Shown here: piece after piece, positions 1 through 9,189 of the stretch
How positions within the stretch are numbered: position 1 is the first letter of the stretch
Layout of the letters: each line of letters begins with the position of its first letter
Assembly (NCBI RefSeq): GCF_000626715.1
Contig: NZ_AQRA01000007.1
Span: 62,001-126,000 of the forward strand
Origin: Aquimarina atlantica
GTDB taxonomy: Bacteria; Bacteroidota; Bacteroidia; Flavobacteriales; Flavobacteriaceae
Direction of reading: 5' to 3'
Length of the DNA: 64,000 nt
Program-made: the position numbers and the translations under genes
Notes under the pieces: model-generated
What the model was told of the DNA's origin: nothing
What the model saw: the letters and a program-made list of their open reading frames with translations, nothing else
Database searches by the model: none

Positions 1-495
1 CAGTTCCATTGCCAGGTGTTGAGTAAGTGTATGTAGTCCTGCCTTTTGCATAGAATAAGCAGAAGACGGAGTTGCTTTTACGGCTTGTTTTGCCCACATC
101 GAACCTACATTTACAATAGCTCCACTATTATTTTCTTTCATTTTCTTGGCGGCAGATTGCGTTATAAAAAAGAAACCTCTATTAAGATCCTGGTAAGCAT
201 CGTAATCTTCTACTGTATGATCTAAAAATGCCTTTGGCCCAAAGATTCCGGATGCGTTTACAAGATAATCTAGGCGATCTAATCCAGAAATGGTATCATT
301 CAATTCGTTTACACTGGCAGTATCTGTAATATCTACCTGGTGTTTAATTATATTATCTGCATCTGGTATTTTAGATACATTTCTCCCGACTACATGTACA
401 GTAGCGCCTCCTTCAATTAAAGTATTTACGGTAGCCTTACCAATTCCACTGGTTCCGCCAACGACCAAAGCTGTTTTGTTTTTGAATGTTGTCAT
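1..495 (-). CDS. SDR family oxidoreductase (3' end cut by window edge)
   Basis: A short-chain dehydrogenase/reductase, of which 165 N-terminal residues are visible; the gene runs off the left edge. It should reduce or oxidise an alcohol/carbonyl using NAD(P) in the cytoplasm; the substrate cannot be read. Visible SDR signatures are the cofactor-binding GGTSGIG at residues 13-19, an NASG motif at 80-83 (the usual NNAG), catalytic Ser132, and the YxxxK pair Tyr147/Lys151. The start is the ATG at 495. A 14-nt inverted repeat lies about 30 nt upstream and matches one in front of the neighbouring TetR gene, so the oxidoreductase is probably repressed by that regulator. This arrangement (TetR next to the SDR it controls) is common in bacteria and usually linked to detoxification of a small molecule. 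Confidence 0.9.
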   Translation of the reverse strand, partial: MTTFKNKTALVVGGTSGIGKATVNTLIEGGATVHVVGRNVSKIPDADNIIKHQVDITDTASVNELNDTISGLDRLDYLVNASGIFGPKAFLDHTVEDYDAYQDLNRGFFFITQSAAKKMKENNSGAIVNVGSMWAKQAVKATPSSAYSMQKAGLHTLTQHLAMEL

Positions 496-525
496 TTTTA
501 ATGTTTTTAAGATGAATAAAATTGA

Positions 526-539
526 ACAGACAAGTCTGT
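526..539. promoter_or_regulatory. Putative TetR operator in front of the SDR gene
   Basis: Inverted repeat ACAGAC-AA-GTCTGT between the end of the TetR gene and the start of the SDR gene. The same 14 bases recur upstream of the TetR gene inside a longer palindrome, which is the strongest reason to call it an operator. Binding by the adjacent TetR protein is inferred. Confidence 0.65.
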
Positions 540-559
540 CTTTAATTAATAAAATTTTT

Positions 560-1123
560 TTAGTTCAGTATGCTTTTACAAAGAGATAAACCAGTAGCTA
601 TTGGCCATTGATTTTGGTGTAATTTACTTTCAGAAATAGAGCTTTCATAAATTAAATAAACTTTTTTGGCCAGTATTTCATTTTCTGAAGTTGTATTTTG
701 ACTACAATTCTTCTCTACCAATTCTTTTATAAATTCGATAAATTCTTCTTTTTGTTTTTGTATCTCTTTTCTTATTTTTTCGTTTTCTCTCGGGATTTCG
801 GCAATAGTATTTACACACCAGCATCCATTAAAATCTTTTTCGGCAAAGAATTCTATAAGAAAATGAAACAAAGCATACAGTTGATCTTTTCCTTTTTTGG
901 CATTACCTACAAAAGTTCTTATGTTTTTTGTAAACAGATCATTTCTAAATCTAAGATAAGCAAGGCAGATATCTTCTTTTGAAGCAAAATGGTTGTATAG
1001 CGTTGCTTTTGCAATACCTGCTTCTTTTATGATTTCGTTTATACCAGTGCGATTATATCCTTTTTGGTAAAAAAGATCAGAGGCAGTTTCTATGATATGT
1101 TGTCTTACTAATGAGTGTTTCAC
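560..1123 (-). CDS. TetR/AcrR family transcriptional regulator
   Basis: A 187-residue TetR-type repressor. The N-terminal helix-turn-helix spans about residues 8-55, with the conserved stretch GINEIIKEAGIAKATLY followed by NHFASKED, typical of the family's recognition helix. The C-terminal ligand-binding half resembles TetR_C domains found with oxidoreductases (an FNGCWCVNTIAEI segment with two cysteines). The start is GTG at 1123; there is no in-frame ATG before the HTH. The gene lies directly upstream of the SDR gene on the same strand. Both genes have the same ACAGAC-AA-GTCTGT element upstream, so the protein likely represses itself and the SDR gene until an inducer binds. The inducer is unknown. 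Confidence 0.9.
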   Translation of the reverse strand: MKHSLVRQHIIETASDLFYQKGYNRTGINEIIKEAGIAKATLYNHFASKEDICLAYLRFRNDLFTKNIRTFVGNAKKGKDQLYALFHFLIEFFAEKDFNGCWCVNTIAEIPRENEKIRKEIQKQKEEFIEFIKELVEKNCSQNTTSENEILAKKVYLIYESSISESKLHQNQWPIATGLSLCKSILN

Positions 1124-1144
1124 GGTACAAAACTACAAAATAAT

Positions 1145-1178
1145 TTCAAAAAACAGACAAGTCTGTCTGTTTTTTGAA
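1145..1178. promoter_or_regulatory. 34-nt palindromic operator upstream of the TetR gene
   Basis: Perfect 15-bp inverted repeat (TTCAAAAAACAGACA and its complement) around a 4-nt centre, located 22 nt upstream of the GTG start of the TetR gene. It contains the same ACAGAC-AA-GTCTGT core as the site before the SDR gene. It is probably the autoregulatory operator. Confidence 0.7.
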
Positions 1179-1223
1179 TCAGAATTGCTATAAAAAAGAG
1201 GGAAATAAGAGGTCTATTTAAAG

Positions 1224-1264
1224 TAAATCCGCAAATTCTAATAGTAATAGAACTTACGGATTTA
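1224..1264 (-). terminator. Probable terminator of the TlpA-like lipoprotein gene
   Basis: Imperfect 17-bp inverted repeat (TAAATCCG...CGGATTTA outer arms) just downstream of the stop codon at 1291. The T-run on the minus strand is weak, so it may be a poor terminator or a 3' stabilising hairpin. Confidence 0.5.
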
Positions 1265-1290
1265 TAATTTTTTAAAGAGGAAGGATTACT

Positions 1291-2697
1291 TTAGATACTT
1301 AATTCGTTAAAAACTTCTACAAGTTTAGGATCCGATGGTCTTGGTGCGCTTGCACTTACAATTTTACCTTCGGGATCGATTAAGATAAATCTAGGGATTC
1401 CTCTTATTCCATAATCAACAACAAATTGTGATCCCCAATCGTTATCTGCAAATAATTGAATTCCACCTAATTCTTTTTCTTTAACCATAGTTCTCCAGGC
1501 ATCATGTTGTGGTTTTTTATCAATAGAAATACTCACAAATTCGATATTCTTACTGTGATATTGTTTTTCGATTTTCTTTAGATGCGGAATTTCGGCCTTA
1601 CAAGGTCCACACCAGGTTGCCCAAACATCGATGTATACATATTTTCCTTTAAGATCACTAAGTGAAGTTGTTCCTCCTTTGTAATTTTCGTAATCATTAA
1701 ATACGGGCGACACATTACCTTTAACCAATACTTTTATTTTTTCGAATTTATTAGTTAACTCACTTTTAAATTCTTCATCGTCTGAGGCCGCCATAAGCAT
1801 ATCATACAATTCTGCAGCATTATCATTTCTAGGTGATACTTGATATGCCATATTTTTCATAAAAGCATTTCTGATATTTTTACTTTTTATCTGAGCCAAA
1901 TTCTCCATCATTGCTTTATCCATAGAGATGCTATCTTTCGTAGCTTTTTCTTCAGAAATTCTATAAAAAACATCAGAACTTAATCTTCTATAAGCACTAG
2001 ATTTCTCATAATCTTCGGCATTATCAATATTAAAATCTTTTAATTCATCCAAAAAACCTTCTGGCGCTTTATAGTCTTCTTTCTTCGCATAATGGCTATG
2101 TGTCGACGGATAATTATTTAGCATTGATAAATATTCATAGCGATTATCCTTAGTTTGAGTAGCTACAAATTCGGGATCTAAATTTTTATATTTTTTAATT
2201 GCGTCGTTTTTAGCTTGTTCATTTTGGGATATTAATTTTTTAAACTCATCGACTTCATTCATAAAAAGTTTTTTATAACCTTCTGGACCGCCAGCAAAAA
2301 GACGTTCTGCTATTAAAGCTCTTTCTGCCAGGTAATTGTTGGCGTCTGCTGCGGTACCTGTGTATTTTATACTTTCATCAAACTGCTTAGTATCTATTGT
2401 TAATTCTAATTGATCCCCATGATCTAAATACAAAGATGATCTTTCACGACCAATCGTAAAAGTATAGGAGCCTTTGGATTCAATTTTTAATGTATCCGAG
2501 AATGTACCATCTTCATTAATTGATATGACTTTTTTGAAGCTATCACTATTTCTAAATACGTTGATCTTATTCTCTAGCGTGTTACTTACTTTTCCAGAGA
2601 AAAGCACATAATCTACTTTTTCTGCTTTGTTTTCTTTATTACAAGCAGCTAAGCCTAGTATACAACTTAATGCCCAAAGAAGTGGTTTGATTTTCAT
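1291..2697 (-). CDS. TlpA-family thiol-disulfide lipoprotein
   Basis: A 468-residue lipoprotein with a C-terminal thioredoxin fold. The lipobox is LAAC with the lipidated cysteine at residue 19, so it should be anchored in the envelope and face the periplasm. Residues about 28-120 resemble the beta-rich DUF4369-type domain that often precedes thioredoxin domains in Bacteroidota; the middle is helical. The redox site is VWATWCGPC, with cysteines 363 and 366, followed by a typical PHLKKIEKQY helix and a cis-proline region (GIRGIPRFIL). The likely role is periplasmic disulfide reduction or exchange, as in TlpA/ResA proteins. It is transcribed alone, with gaps on both sides. Confidence 0.88.
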   Translation of the reverse strand: MKIKPLLWALSCILGLAACNKENKAEKVDYVLFSGKVSNTLENKINVFRNSDSFKKVISINEDGTFSDTLKIESKGSYTFTIGRERSSLYLDHGDQLELTIDTKQFDESIKYTGTAADANNYLAERALIAERLFAGGPEGYKKLFMNEVDEFKKLISQNEQAKNDAIKKYKNLDPEFVATQTKDNRYEYLSMLNNYPSTHSHYAKKEDYKAPEGFLDELKDFNIDNAEDYEKSSAYRRLSSDVFYRISEEKATKDSISMDKAMMENLAQIKSKNIRNAFMKNMAYQVSPRNDNAAELYDMLMAASDDEEFKSELTNKFEKIKVLVKGNVSPVFNDYENYKGGTTSLSDLKGKYVYIDVWATWCGPCKAEIPHLKKIEKQYHSKNIEFVSISIDKKPQHDAWRTMVKEKELGGIQLFADNDWGSQFVVDYGIRGIPRFILIDPEGKIVSASAPRPSDPKLVEVFNELSI

Positions 2698-2794
2698 GAA
2701 ATTAGTTTTTTTAAAAAAATTAATGTTTCAATGTAAGAATAATTTATGGTAAAAAAGTTAAAGAAATACTAGTTTTTCTGAATGGTACTATTCG

Positions 2795-3643
2795 TTATAA
2801 GAGCTTTTTTCTCATTTTTTTCCAACGAAGTTTACGAATAAAATCTCCTTCTTTTTCAGAAACTAGGAATACTTCTTTTTTTGCCTTTGCTTTATAATAT
2901 CCTATCAAATAATCATTGATTAAGCCTGGTTGTTTTTTGAGTAAGGCCAATTTTACAGAAGCAATTAGGGTAATCCAAAAACCATATCGCATTCGATAAA
3001 AGGCTTCTCCTTGCTTATATTTTGCTTTAGAGTTGTATGTGTTTCCGGTTGGTTTTAAGTGTTTGACATGTAGGGTGTGGTCGGTTTTTATTTCCCAATT
3101 GTGATATTGAGCTAATAGCTCATCTACAGTATCCCACCCCATTGCAGGTTTGAGCCCGTTAATATCTTCGAAACACGTTTTACGATATGCTTTTAATGCT
3201 CCTCTAATGTGATCTTTGCTGGTTAAATTTTCTAGAACCCATTTTTTGTTTTTTTCTATATAGCAAAATCCGCCTACCATTCCTGTTTTATCATTTTTCT
3301 GAAAATGATGGGTAATTTTAGCTAAGTAATTTGGTGGGAAAACAAGATCTGCATCGAATTTACAAATAATATCATAGTTTGTATCTAATGTTTTGAAACC
3401 CTCATAGAAAGCATTAATCACTTTACTTCCCGGCATATGATTTTTAGAAGCATACGTATCTACTATGGATATGTAATCATATGTATTTACGTATTCATTT
3501 ATGATATCTTTTGTATTGTCTGTAGAATGATCATTAACGACTACTATTTTGGTAGGAATAAGTGTTTGCGAAGCTAAAGAATCAAGAGTCTTTGCAATAA
3601 AACGTTCTTCATTATGAGCAGGTATGATAATGTATATATTCAA
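2795..3643 (-). CDS. Glycosyltransferase family 2 protein
   Basis: A 282-residue GT-A fold glycosyltransferase. The N terminus has the family pattern IIPAHNEERFIAKTLDSL and a VVNDHSTDNT nucleotide-binding segment at about 34-44; the metal-binding DxD is Asp97-Ala-Asp99. There is no transmembrane segment, so it acts in the cytoplasm or at the inner face of the membrane on a sugar nucleotide. The acceptor is unknown. A methyltransferase gene starts 600 nt upstream and ends 57 nt before this start on the same strand. The two may form a small operon for a surface glycan or glycolipid, but there is no larger polysaccharide locus around them. Confidence 0.88.
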   Translation of the reverse strand: MNIYIIIPAHNEERFIAKTLDSLASQTLIPTKIVVVNDHSTDNTKDIINEYVNTYDYISIVDTYASKNHMPGSKVINAFYEGFKTLDTNYDIICKFDADLVFPPNYLAKITHHFQKNDKTGMVGGFCYIEKNKKWVLENLTSKDHIRGALKAYRKTCFEDINGLKPAMGWDTVDELLAQYHNWEIKTDHTLHVKHLKPTGNTYNSKAKYKQGEAFYRMRYGFWITLIASVKLALLKKQPGLINDYLIGYYKAKAKKEVFLVSEKEGDFIRKLRWKKMRKKLL

Positions 3644-3700
3644 GAAATAATTGAAGTTTTTGGTTTCTGGTTTAAAATTAAAAAACTAAAAAGAGAGAAG

Positions 3701-4240
3701 CTAAGAATTTTTGATTCTCTCGGCATATACAATATAGTATCTCGGTGTAAAAAGTCTTAATAGCGGTCGTAAACCAATCTTTTTAACAGGATGTGTCCAC
3801 TTATTTCTTGCTTTAATTTCCCAGCCGGCTTTTTCGAGTAACCAATCAAATTGCCAATCTTCAAATTCGTGGTAGTGCCTGTCCCATGGATCGGTTTTGC
3901 TACGATAGGCAGGAGAGAACCATAATTTTAGCGGGATAGAAGCAACTAGTTTATCTGCTTTAATGTCGCGTAAAACATTAAAAGGAGCGACAAGGTGCTC
4001 AAAAATTTCGAAGGCAGTAACAATTTGAATACCTTCTTTTTGTACAGCTTCTGTATTGAAGTCCAGATCTTCGCCAGAGGTGTTTGATACTGTATATCCT
4101 TCTTTTTCCATAAACTCTACAAAAGGATTTCTAACTCCCAAATCCAGAATATTACTTGGGGCAGGAGTGTTTTCTCTAAGAAATTCTAAAGTTTTTTGGT
4201 ATCGCTGGTGAGGAAAATTTCCTTCGTACATAATAGTCAA
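3701..4240 (-). CDS. Class I SAM-dependent methyltransferase
   Basis: A 179-residue methyltransferase-like protein. Motif I appears as NILDLGVRNPF (a variant of the usual DxGxGxG), and the later segment VTAFEIFEHLVAPFNVLRDI is typical of class I methyltransferases of the Methyltransf_11/23 type. The glycine-poor motif I may mean weak or altered SAM binding. The first ATG (4240) and a second ATG three codons on (4231) are both possible; the second gives the neater start MYEGNFPHQRY. It precedes the glycosyltransferase by 57 nt on the same strand and is likely co-transcribed. The substrate is unknown. Confidence 0.75.
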   Translation of the reverse strand: MTIMYEGNFPHQRYQKTLEFLRENTPAPSNILDLGVRNPFVEFMEKEGYTVSNTSGEDLDFNTEAVQKEGIQIVTAFEIFEHLVAPFNVLRDIKADKLVASIPLKLWFSPAYRSKTDPWDRHYHEFEDWQFDWLLEKAGWEIKARNKWTHPVKKIGLRPLLRLFTPRYYIVYAERIKNS

Positions 4241-4278
4241 ATCAGTAATTATAGTGTAAAAATAGACAATTGGATAGA

Positions 4279-4644
4279 TTATTCTATTTTTAATTGCATA
4301 ACAGTTACAATGGATAAAGCTCTTGTTTTGATAAGGTGTGCTTTTTCTCCTTTAAAATTACGATCTACCGTTTTATGAAACAGAGATAGCCAAGTGTCGA
4401 AATGGATTTTTTCTAACTTTTTTTTACTACTCAAGTTTTTATGAATCTGCATTACATTCTTTTTATAATTTCCTGTTCTAAATAATTGTTGTTCCCAAAA
4501 ATCTGTGATTTCCGGAATATGCTCTTCGAGATTAACTTTTGCAATTTCGGTAAAAAATACACCGATTGTAGGATCTGTAAAAGCGTCTTTATAAAAGGCA
4601 TTCATTAAGAATTCTATGTCTTGTCTTGAAGTAATATCTTTCAC
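4279..4644 (-). CDS. Group III truncated haemoglobin
   Basis: A 121-residue protein matching the length and pattern of group III (TrHb3) truncated globins. Recognisable parts are the N-terminal DIEFLMNAFYKDAFTDPTIGVFF segment, the EEHIPEITDFWEQQLF stretch in the middle, and the MQIHKNL region carrying the likely proximal histidine. These globins bind haem and have been linked to handling of oxygen, nitric oxide or peroxide in the cytoplasm. The gene sits 38 nt upstream of the methyltransferase gene on the same strand, so it may share a transcript with it, though the functions are not obviously related. An inverted repeat about 47 nt upstream could be regulatory. Confidence 0.85.
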   Translation of the reverse strand: MKDITSRQDIEFLMNAFYKDAFTDPTIGVFFTEIAKVNLEEHIPEITDFWEQQLFRTGNYKKNVMQIHKNLSSKKKLEKIHFDTWLSLFHKTVDRNFKGEKAHLIKTRALSIVTVMQLKIE

Positions 4645-4690
4645 ACGTTTAAATTTTAGTAATTATCTAAAAATAAATTAATTATAAAAT

Positions 4691-4719
4691 TGAGAACGTG
4701 TGTAACCACTCCGTTCTCA
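4691..4719. promoter_or_regulatory. Inverted repeat upstream of the globin gene
   Basis: 8-bp arms TGAGAACG and CGTTCTCA separated by 13 nt, 47 nt before the globin start. The arm spacing would place them two helical turns apart, as in dimer-binding sites. No regulator can be assigned. Confidence 0.35.
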
Positions 4720-4773
4720 CATTAAAAAATGTAAACATTCTCTTTTGTAAAGAAATGTTTAAATTTTTTAATG
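4720..4773. repeat. Near-perfect 25-bp hairpin in the globin-gcvP gap
   Basis: The stem pairs 4720-4739 with 4754-4773 with one mismatch (G4731 against A4762). After a one-base bulge it continues with TCTTT / AAAGA around a TGT loop. It is AT-rich. It is not followed by a clean T-run and is far from any stop codon, so it is not an ordinary terminator. The rest of the gap (4774-5003) shows no gene or clear signal. Confidence 0.6.
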
Positions 4774-5003
4774 CTCGTTTCATCTGTTCTTTTTTTATTA
4801 TTTTTTAGTTATCAGATAGAGTTCACCATTGAACATCTCGGTTGGTATCATCTTTAATTGTTGTGGTTCGTTTCATAAGTTTACTACGCAGTTTTAAAAT
4901 TATATCTGTGTTACTATAAATTGATATGAGGTGTGTACTGAATCATTGTTTCCTGGTATTGATATTCTAATTACGCTTACTTTTTTAATTATAGTATGGT
5001 TAA

Positions 5004-5033
5004 CAAAAAAGAGGCAACCATAAAGCCACCTCC
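5004..5033 (-). terminator. Intrinsic terminator of gcvP
   Basis: On the minus strand GAGGTGGC pairs with GTTGCCTC (with G-U pairs) around a 6-nt loop and is followed directly by TTTTTT. It lies 28 nt past the gcvP stop. Confidence 0.75.
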
Positions 5034-5060
5034 TTAATCATTTATGGGATAATAAATCTT

Positions 5061-7916
5061 TTAACCTTCTGTTTCCATATACTCTTCAATAGGAGCACAG
5101 GTACAAATTAAGTTTCTATCTCCATAGGCATCATCTACACGACGAACAGATGGCCAAAACTTGTTCTCGGCTACATATGATAATGGATATGCTGCTTGTT
5201 CTCTCGAGTATGGAAAATCCCAGGAGTCTGCTGTAAGCATAGCCAGTGTATGAGGCGCATTTTTCATTACATTATTTGGATTGTCAGCAGTAGTTTCTGC
5301 TATTTCCTTGCGTATCGCAATCATGGCATCACAAAAACGATCTAGTTCTGCTTTACTTTCACTTTCGGTAGGTTCGATCATAATAGTCCCTGCAACCGGG
5401 AAAGAAACTGTTGGAGCATGAAATCCATAATCCATAAGTCGTTTTGCAATATCGGTAACTTCTATACCATTTGCTTTAAATGGTCTACAGTCTAGAATCA
5501 TTTCATGAGCAGCTCTTCCTTTTTCTCCTACATACAATACATTGTAATGCCCGTCTAAGCGTTCTTTGATATAATTAGCGTTTAAAATAGCATATTGAGT
5601 AGCTTCTTTTAATCCATTTACACCAAGCATAGTGATATATCCATAAGATATCAAACATGCTAAGGCAGATCCCCAGGGAGCTGCAGAAATTGCTGTTATT
5701 GCCTGATCTCCTCCTGTAGTAATAACTGGATTACCTGGTAAAAAAGGAACCAGTTGTTCTGCAACACAAATTGGTCCAACACCAGGACCACCGCCACCAT
5801 GCGGTATAGCAAAGGTTTTGTGTAAATTAAGGTGACATACATCTGCACCTATAGCCCCCGGATTGGTTAAACCAACCTGTGCGTTCATATTAGCGCCATC
5901 CATATATACTTGCCCACCGTTATCATGAATAATTTGAGTGATTTCTCTAATCCCTGATTCATATACACCGTGTGTGGACGGATAAGTAACCATTAAAGCG
6001 GCAAGATTATCTTTATGTTTTAATGCTTTTTCTCTTAGGTCTTCTATATCAATATTACCTTCTTCTGTGGCTTTGGTAACAATTACTTTCATTCCTGCCA
6101 TTACTGCAGAGGCGGGATTTGTGCCATGAGCAGATGAAGGGATCAAACAAATATTACGATGATGATCTCCATTTGACTCATGATATGCTCTAATTACCAT
6201 TAATCCGGCAAATTCTCCTTGTGCGCCAGAGTTTGGTTGTAAAGAGGTAGCTGCAAATCCTGTAATTTCTGTAAGCTGCTCTTCGAGTTTTTTTAGAACC
6301 TCTTGATATCCCTGAGCTTGATGTACCGGAACAAAAGGATGGATATTACCCCATTGTGGATCACTAAGTGGCAACATTTCTGAGGCCGCATTAAGTTTCA
6401 TTGTGCAAGATCCCAACGGAATCATAGAATGATTTAATGATAGATCTTTTCGCTCTAATTTTTTAATATAACGCATCAATTCTGTCTCAGAGTGGTAAGA
6501 ATTGAATACCTCGTTTGTTAGAAAATCGGTATTACGTCTCAGATCTTTTTCTATAGTATTTGAAGTATCAATTTTCTGAATTGGAGTATATTCTTTTCCT
6601 ACAACTTTTGCAAAAATTGATAAGATTGTATTTAGATCTTCAATTGTTGTTGCTTCGTTTAATGAAATCGAAACTGTATTAGAATCTGGATAGAAGAAAT
6701 TTACTTCATGAGCTTCTGCGATTTCTTTTATTTTGGTTGCATCACCTTGTATACGAATGGTATCAAAATACGCAGTATTAAGTTGATTGAAACCTAATTT
6801 TTCTAATTCGCCACTTAACGTTACTGCCGATGCATTAACTTTTGAGGCAATATAGCTTAGACCTTCGGGACCGTGATATACACTATACATTCCGGCCATA
6901 ACAGCCAATAGTACTTGTGCTGTACAGATATTAGAAGTCGCTTTATCTCGTTTAATATGTTGTTCACGCGTTTGTAATGCCATTCGTAAGGCACGACCTC
7001 CATTTAAATCTTGAGTAACTCCTATAATTCTGCCAGGAATAGTTCTTTTATATGCTTCTCTTGTAGCAAAAAAACCTGCATGCGGTCCACCATATCCAAG
7101 AGGGATTCCAAAACGTTGTGTAGTTCCTACCACGACATCGGCATCAAAGCTTCCAGGGGATTTTAATGATACTAAACTTAATATATCTGCCGCTACAGCA
7201 ACTTTGATTTCTGCCTGGTGAGCTTTTTCAACAAAATCTGCATAATCATATACCTGACCTGATTTACCCGGGTATTGCAAAATAGCACCATAAAACTCGG
7301 TCGAAAAATCGAATTGCTGATGATCTCCTACTACCAATTGAATATCAAGAGGAATTGCTCTTGTTTGTAATAATGAAAGTGTTTGAGGTAATATTTCCTC
7401 AGAAACAAAAAACTTGTTTACATTATTTTTTTTCTGATCTCTGGATCGTACAGCAAATAACATAGTCATTGCTTCTGCAGCAGCTGTACTCTCATCTAAT
7501 AAAGAAGCGTTAGCCAATTCCATACCTGTAAGATCACAGATCATGGTTTGGTAATTTAGCAATGCTTCTAATCTGCCTTGCGCAATTTCTGCCTGATAAG
7601 GAGTATATGCAGTATACCATCCTGGGTTTTCGAGGATATTGCGTTGTATAACTGCGGGTAAACTAGCTTCGTGGTATCCTAAACCAATATAGGTTTTGAA
7701 TACTTTATTTTTTGCTGAAAGCTTTTGTATATGTGCAGAATATTCTTGCTCACTTAAGGCAAAATCCAGATTTAACGATTTTTTTAAAAGAATATCATCA
7801 GGAACAGTTTCGTATATTAATTGTTCTAAAGAATCTGCTTTAATTGTGTTTAACATCTCGCCTAGGTCTTTTGTTGATGGACCTATATGACGTAGTTTAA
7901 AGGAATCGGTTTTCAT
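5061..7916 (-). CDS. gcvP: Glycine dehydrogenase (aminomethyl-transferring), P-protein
   Basis: A 951-residue single-chain P-protein of the glycine cleavage system. It decarboxylates glycine with pyridoxal phosphate and passes the aminomethyl group to the lipoyl arm of the H-protein. The N-terminal half begins with the conserved RHIGPS; the C-terminal half holds the PLP site [15 protein letters not shown] with the Schiff-base lysine at about residue 700. Length and lysine position match the E. coli enzyme closely. I start it at the ATG at 7916 ([14 protein letters not shown]): a longer reading from 7979 would begin inside the predicted promoter. The gcvT and gcvH partners are not in the window, which is usual for Bacteroidota, where the genes are scattered. 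Confidence 0.97.
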   Translation of the reverse strand: MKTDSFKLRHIGPSTKDLGEMLNTIKADSLEQLIYETVPDDILLKKSLNLDFALSEQEYSAHIQKLSAKNKVFKTYIGLGYHEASLPAVIQRNILENPGWYTAYTPYQAEIAQGRLEALLNYQTMICDLTGMELANASLLDESTAAAEAMTMLFAVRSRDQKKNNVNKFFVSEEILPQTLSLLQTRAIPLDIQLVVGDHQQFDFSTEFYGAILQYPGKSGQVYDYADFVEKAHQAEIKVAVAADILSLVSLKSPGSFDADVVVGTTQRFGIPLGYGGPHAGFFATREAYKRTIPGRIIGVTQDLNGGRALRMALQTREQHIKRDKATSNICTAQVLLAVMAGMYSVYHGPEGLSYIASKVNASAVTLSGELEKLGFNQLNTAYFDTIRIQGDATKIKEIAEAHEVNFFYPDSNTVSISLNEATTIEDLNTILSIFAKVVGKEYTPIQKIDTSNTIEKDLRRNTDFLTNEVFNSYHSETELMRYIKKLERKDLSLNHSMIPLGSCTMKLNAASEMLPLSDPQWGNIHPFVPVHQAQGYQEVLKKLEEQLTEITGFAATSLQPNSGAQGEFAGLMVIRAYHESNGDHHRNICLIPSSAHGTNPASAVMAGMKVIVTKATEEGNIDIEDLREKALKHKDNLAALMVTYPSTHGVYESGIREITQIIHDNGGQVYMDGANMNAQVGLTNPGAIGADVCHLNLHKTFAIPHGGGGPGVGPICVAEQLVPFLPGNPVITTGGDQAITAISAAPWGSALACLISYGYITMLGVNGLKEATQYAILNANYIKERLDGHYNVLYVGEKGRAAHEMILDCRPFKANGIEVTDIAKRLMDYGFHAPTVSFPVAGTIMIEPTESESKAELDRFCDAMIAIRKEIAETTADNPNNVMKNAPHTLAMLTADSWDFPYSREQAAYPLSYVAENKFWPSVRRVDDAYGDRNLICTCAPIEEYMETEG

Positions 7917-7946
7917 AACGAAAAAAAACAGTTGAAATTGAGATTT

Positions 7947-7981
7947 CAAAAATACATATTTAATTGCTAAAACTTTCACAA
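7947..7981 (-). promoter_or_regulatory. Predicted gcvP promoter
   Basis: On the minus strand, TTG, 24 nt, then TATTTTTG, which fits the Bacteroidota TTG / TAnnTTTG layout with slightly long spacing. The -7 element lies about 30 nt before the ATG at 7916 and argues against any longer gcvP reading. Confidence 0.6.
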
Positions 7982-8053
7982 TTAATTAACCTAGACCTAT
8001 CAAGTTTTTAACCAAATTCGGGTTTTGTTAACACATAACCCCTAATAAACAAC

Positions 8054-8884
8054 GTGAAAACCTTAAAAAGTATATTCAGATTCTATATTAACGGTAGTAT
8101 TCATGTCGCTTTAGCGATATGTGCTTTGGTGCAAGTTACCTTTATGAAGTATGGAATATCGGATCAATATACCTTCCTTCTTTTTTCTTTTTTAGGCGCG
8201 ATCACGGCATATAATTTTGTGAAATATTCTAAAGTCTCTAAACTTTACCACAAAAGATTGACCAAATCGATGAAAGGGATTCGTGTTTTAACCATTTTGA
8301 GTTGCTCGTCTTTTATCTATCTTTCGTTTAGGGTGTCTATTAATACGTGGATCTATATGGCACCGTTTATAGCACTTACTGTTTTGTATGTTGTTCCTGT
8401 TTTTCCTAACAAAAAGAACTTAAGGAGTCTTGCAGGGGTGAAAATCTTTATTATCGGGATGGTGTGGGCTGGTATGACTGTGTTGGTCCCACTAGTACAT
8501 GTTAAAGGAAATCTGAATTTAAATTTTTTAATAGAAATGATTCAGCGGTTTTTATTTATTGTGGTTATGATGTTACCTTTTGAGGTAAGAGATTTGCAGT
8601 ACGATGATGTAGCATTAGAAACAATTCCGCAAAAAATCGGAGTAACAAGAACTAAGCTTTTTGGTAGTATTTTATTGGTTATCTTTTTATTATTGACTGC
8701 TGTAAAAGATGAGTTGTTATCATCGATAGAAATTTTGAGTACTATATTGATAACTACAATAAGTTTATTCTTTTTGTGGGGAACAGATAAGAAGCAATCA
8801 GAATATTATTGCTCTTTTTGGGTAGAGAGTATCCCTATAATGTGGTTAATAATACTCGTTATTTTAGAATCTTTATTTAGTTAA
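8054..8884 (+). CDS. UbiA-like polytopic membrane protein
   Basis: A 276-residue integral membrane protein with about eight hydrophobic segments and a GTG start at 8054. The loop after helix 2 (ITAYNFVKYSK) and the later loop LPFEVRDLQYDD resemble the first and second aspartate-rich motifs of UbiA prenyltransferases, but the first lacks the usual NDxxD. It could be a divergent UbiA-fold enzyme acting on a prenyl or aromatic substrate, or a relative without that activity. It points away from gcvP and converges on the anti-sigma-like gene at 8877, overlapping it tail-to-tail by 8 nt. Confidence 0.6.
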   Translation: MKTLKSIFRFYINGSIHVALAICALVQVTFMKYGISDQYTFLLFSFLGAITAYNFVKYSKVSKLYHKRLTKSMKGIRVLTILSCSSFIYLSFRVSINTWIYMAPFIALTVLYVVPVFPNKKNLRSLAGVKIFIIGMVWAGMTVLVPLVHVKGNLNLNFLIEMIQRFLFIVVMMLPFEVRDLQYDDVALETIPQKIGVTRTKLFGSILLVIFLLLTAVKDELLSSIEILSTILITTISLFFLWGTDKKQSEYYCSFWVESIPIMWLIILVILESLFS

Positions 8885-9134
8885 TTCTTTTTGTTATTTC
8901 TTTTTTCATTGCTTCTTTATCTGAAGCGCTGATTGACTGTGTTTTAGATTTATTAATGGTTTTTGTAAGTTTTGTGTTTCTTTTAGAATACGCTCGTGTT
9001 ACTTTGCAATACACCAGGCGAATATTAAGTTTTATTATTTCTAGAAAAGAAGCTTCACCATATTGATTTTTATCGCAAATATGTTTTGCTTCTTCACAGG
9101 ATACAAATACTTTATTCTTATTCGTAGTTTTCAT
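8877..9134 (-). CDS. Degenerate ZAS-type anti-sigma-like protein
   Basis: An 85-residue basic protein clearly paralogous to the one at 9190-9441 (shared pattern SCxEAxHxCDKNQY, KLNIxLxYC, then SDKxAMK near the end). In the neighbour the centre reads H-L-I-Y-C-R-A-C, the H-x3-C-x2-C zinc motif of ZAS anti-sigma factors; here it reads R-L-V-Y-C-K-V-T, so the histidine and second cysteine are lost. It may be a zinc-independent sigma-binding protein, a modulator of the first, or decaying. It is the last gene of the minus-strand train and lies 55 nt after its paralogue. Such short proteins are, as I recall, often misnamed glycine dehydrogenase in databases. Confidence 0.7.
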   Translation of the reverse strand: MKTTNKNKVFVSCEEAKHICDKNQYGEASFLEIIKLNIRLVYCKVTRAYSKRNTKLTKTINKSKTQSISASDKEAMKKEITKRIN

Positions 9135-9189
9135 TATACTATTTGGGTAATTCTTTTATTCGAGGGCATTATACTATAACTATTTAGGA

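Noticed and set aside
7917..7979. A longer gcvP start at 7979
   Set aside because: It would begin inside the predicted promoter and add 21 residues not seen in the conserved N terminus (RHIGPS).
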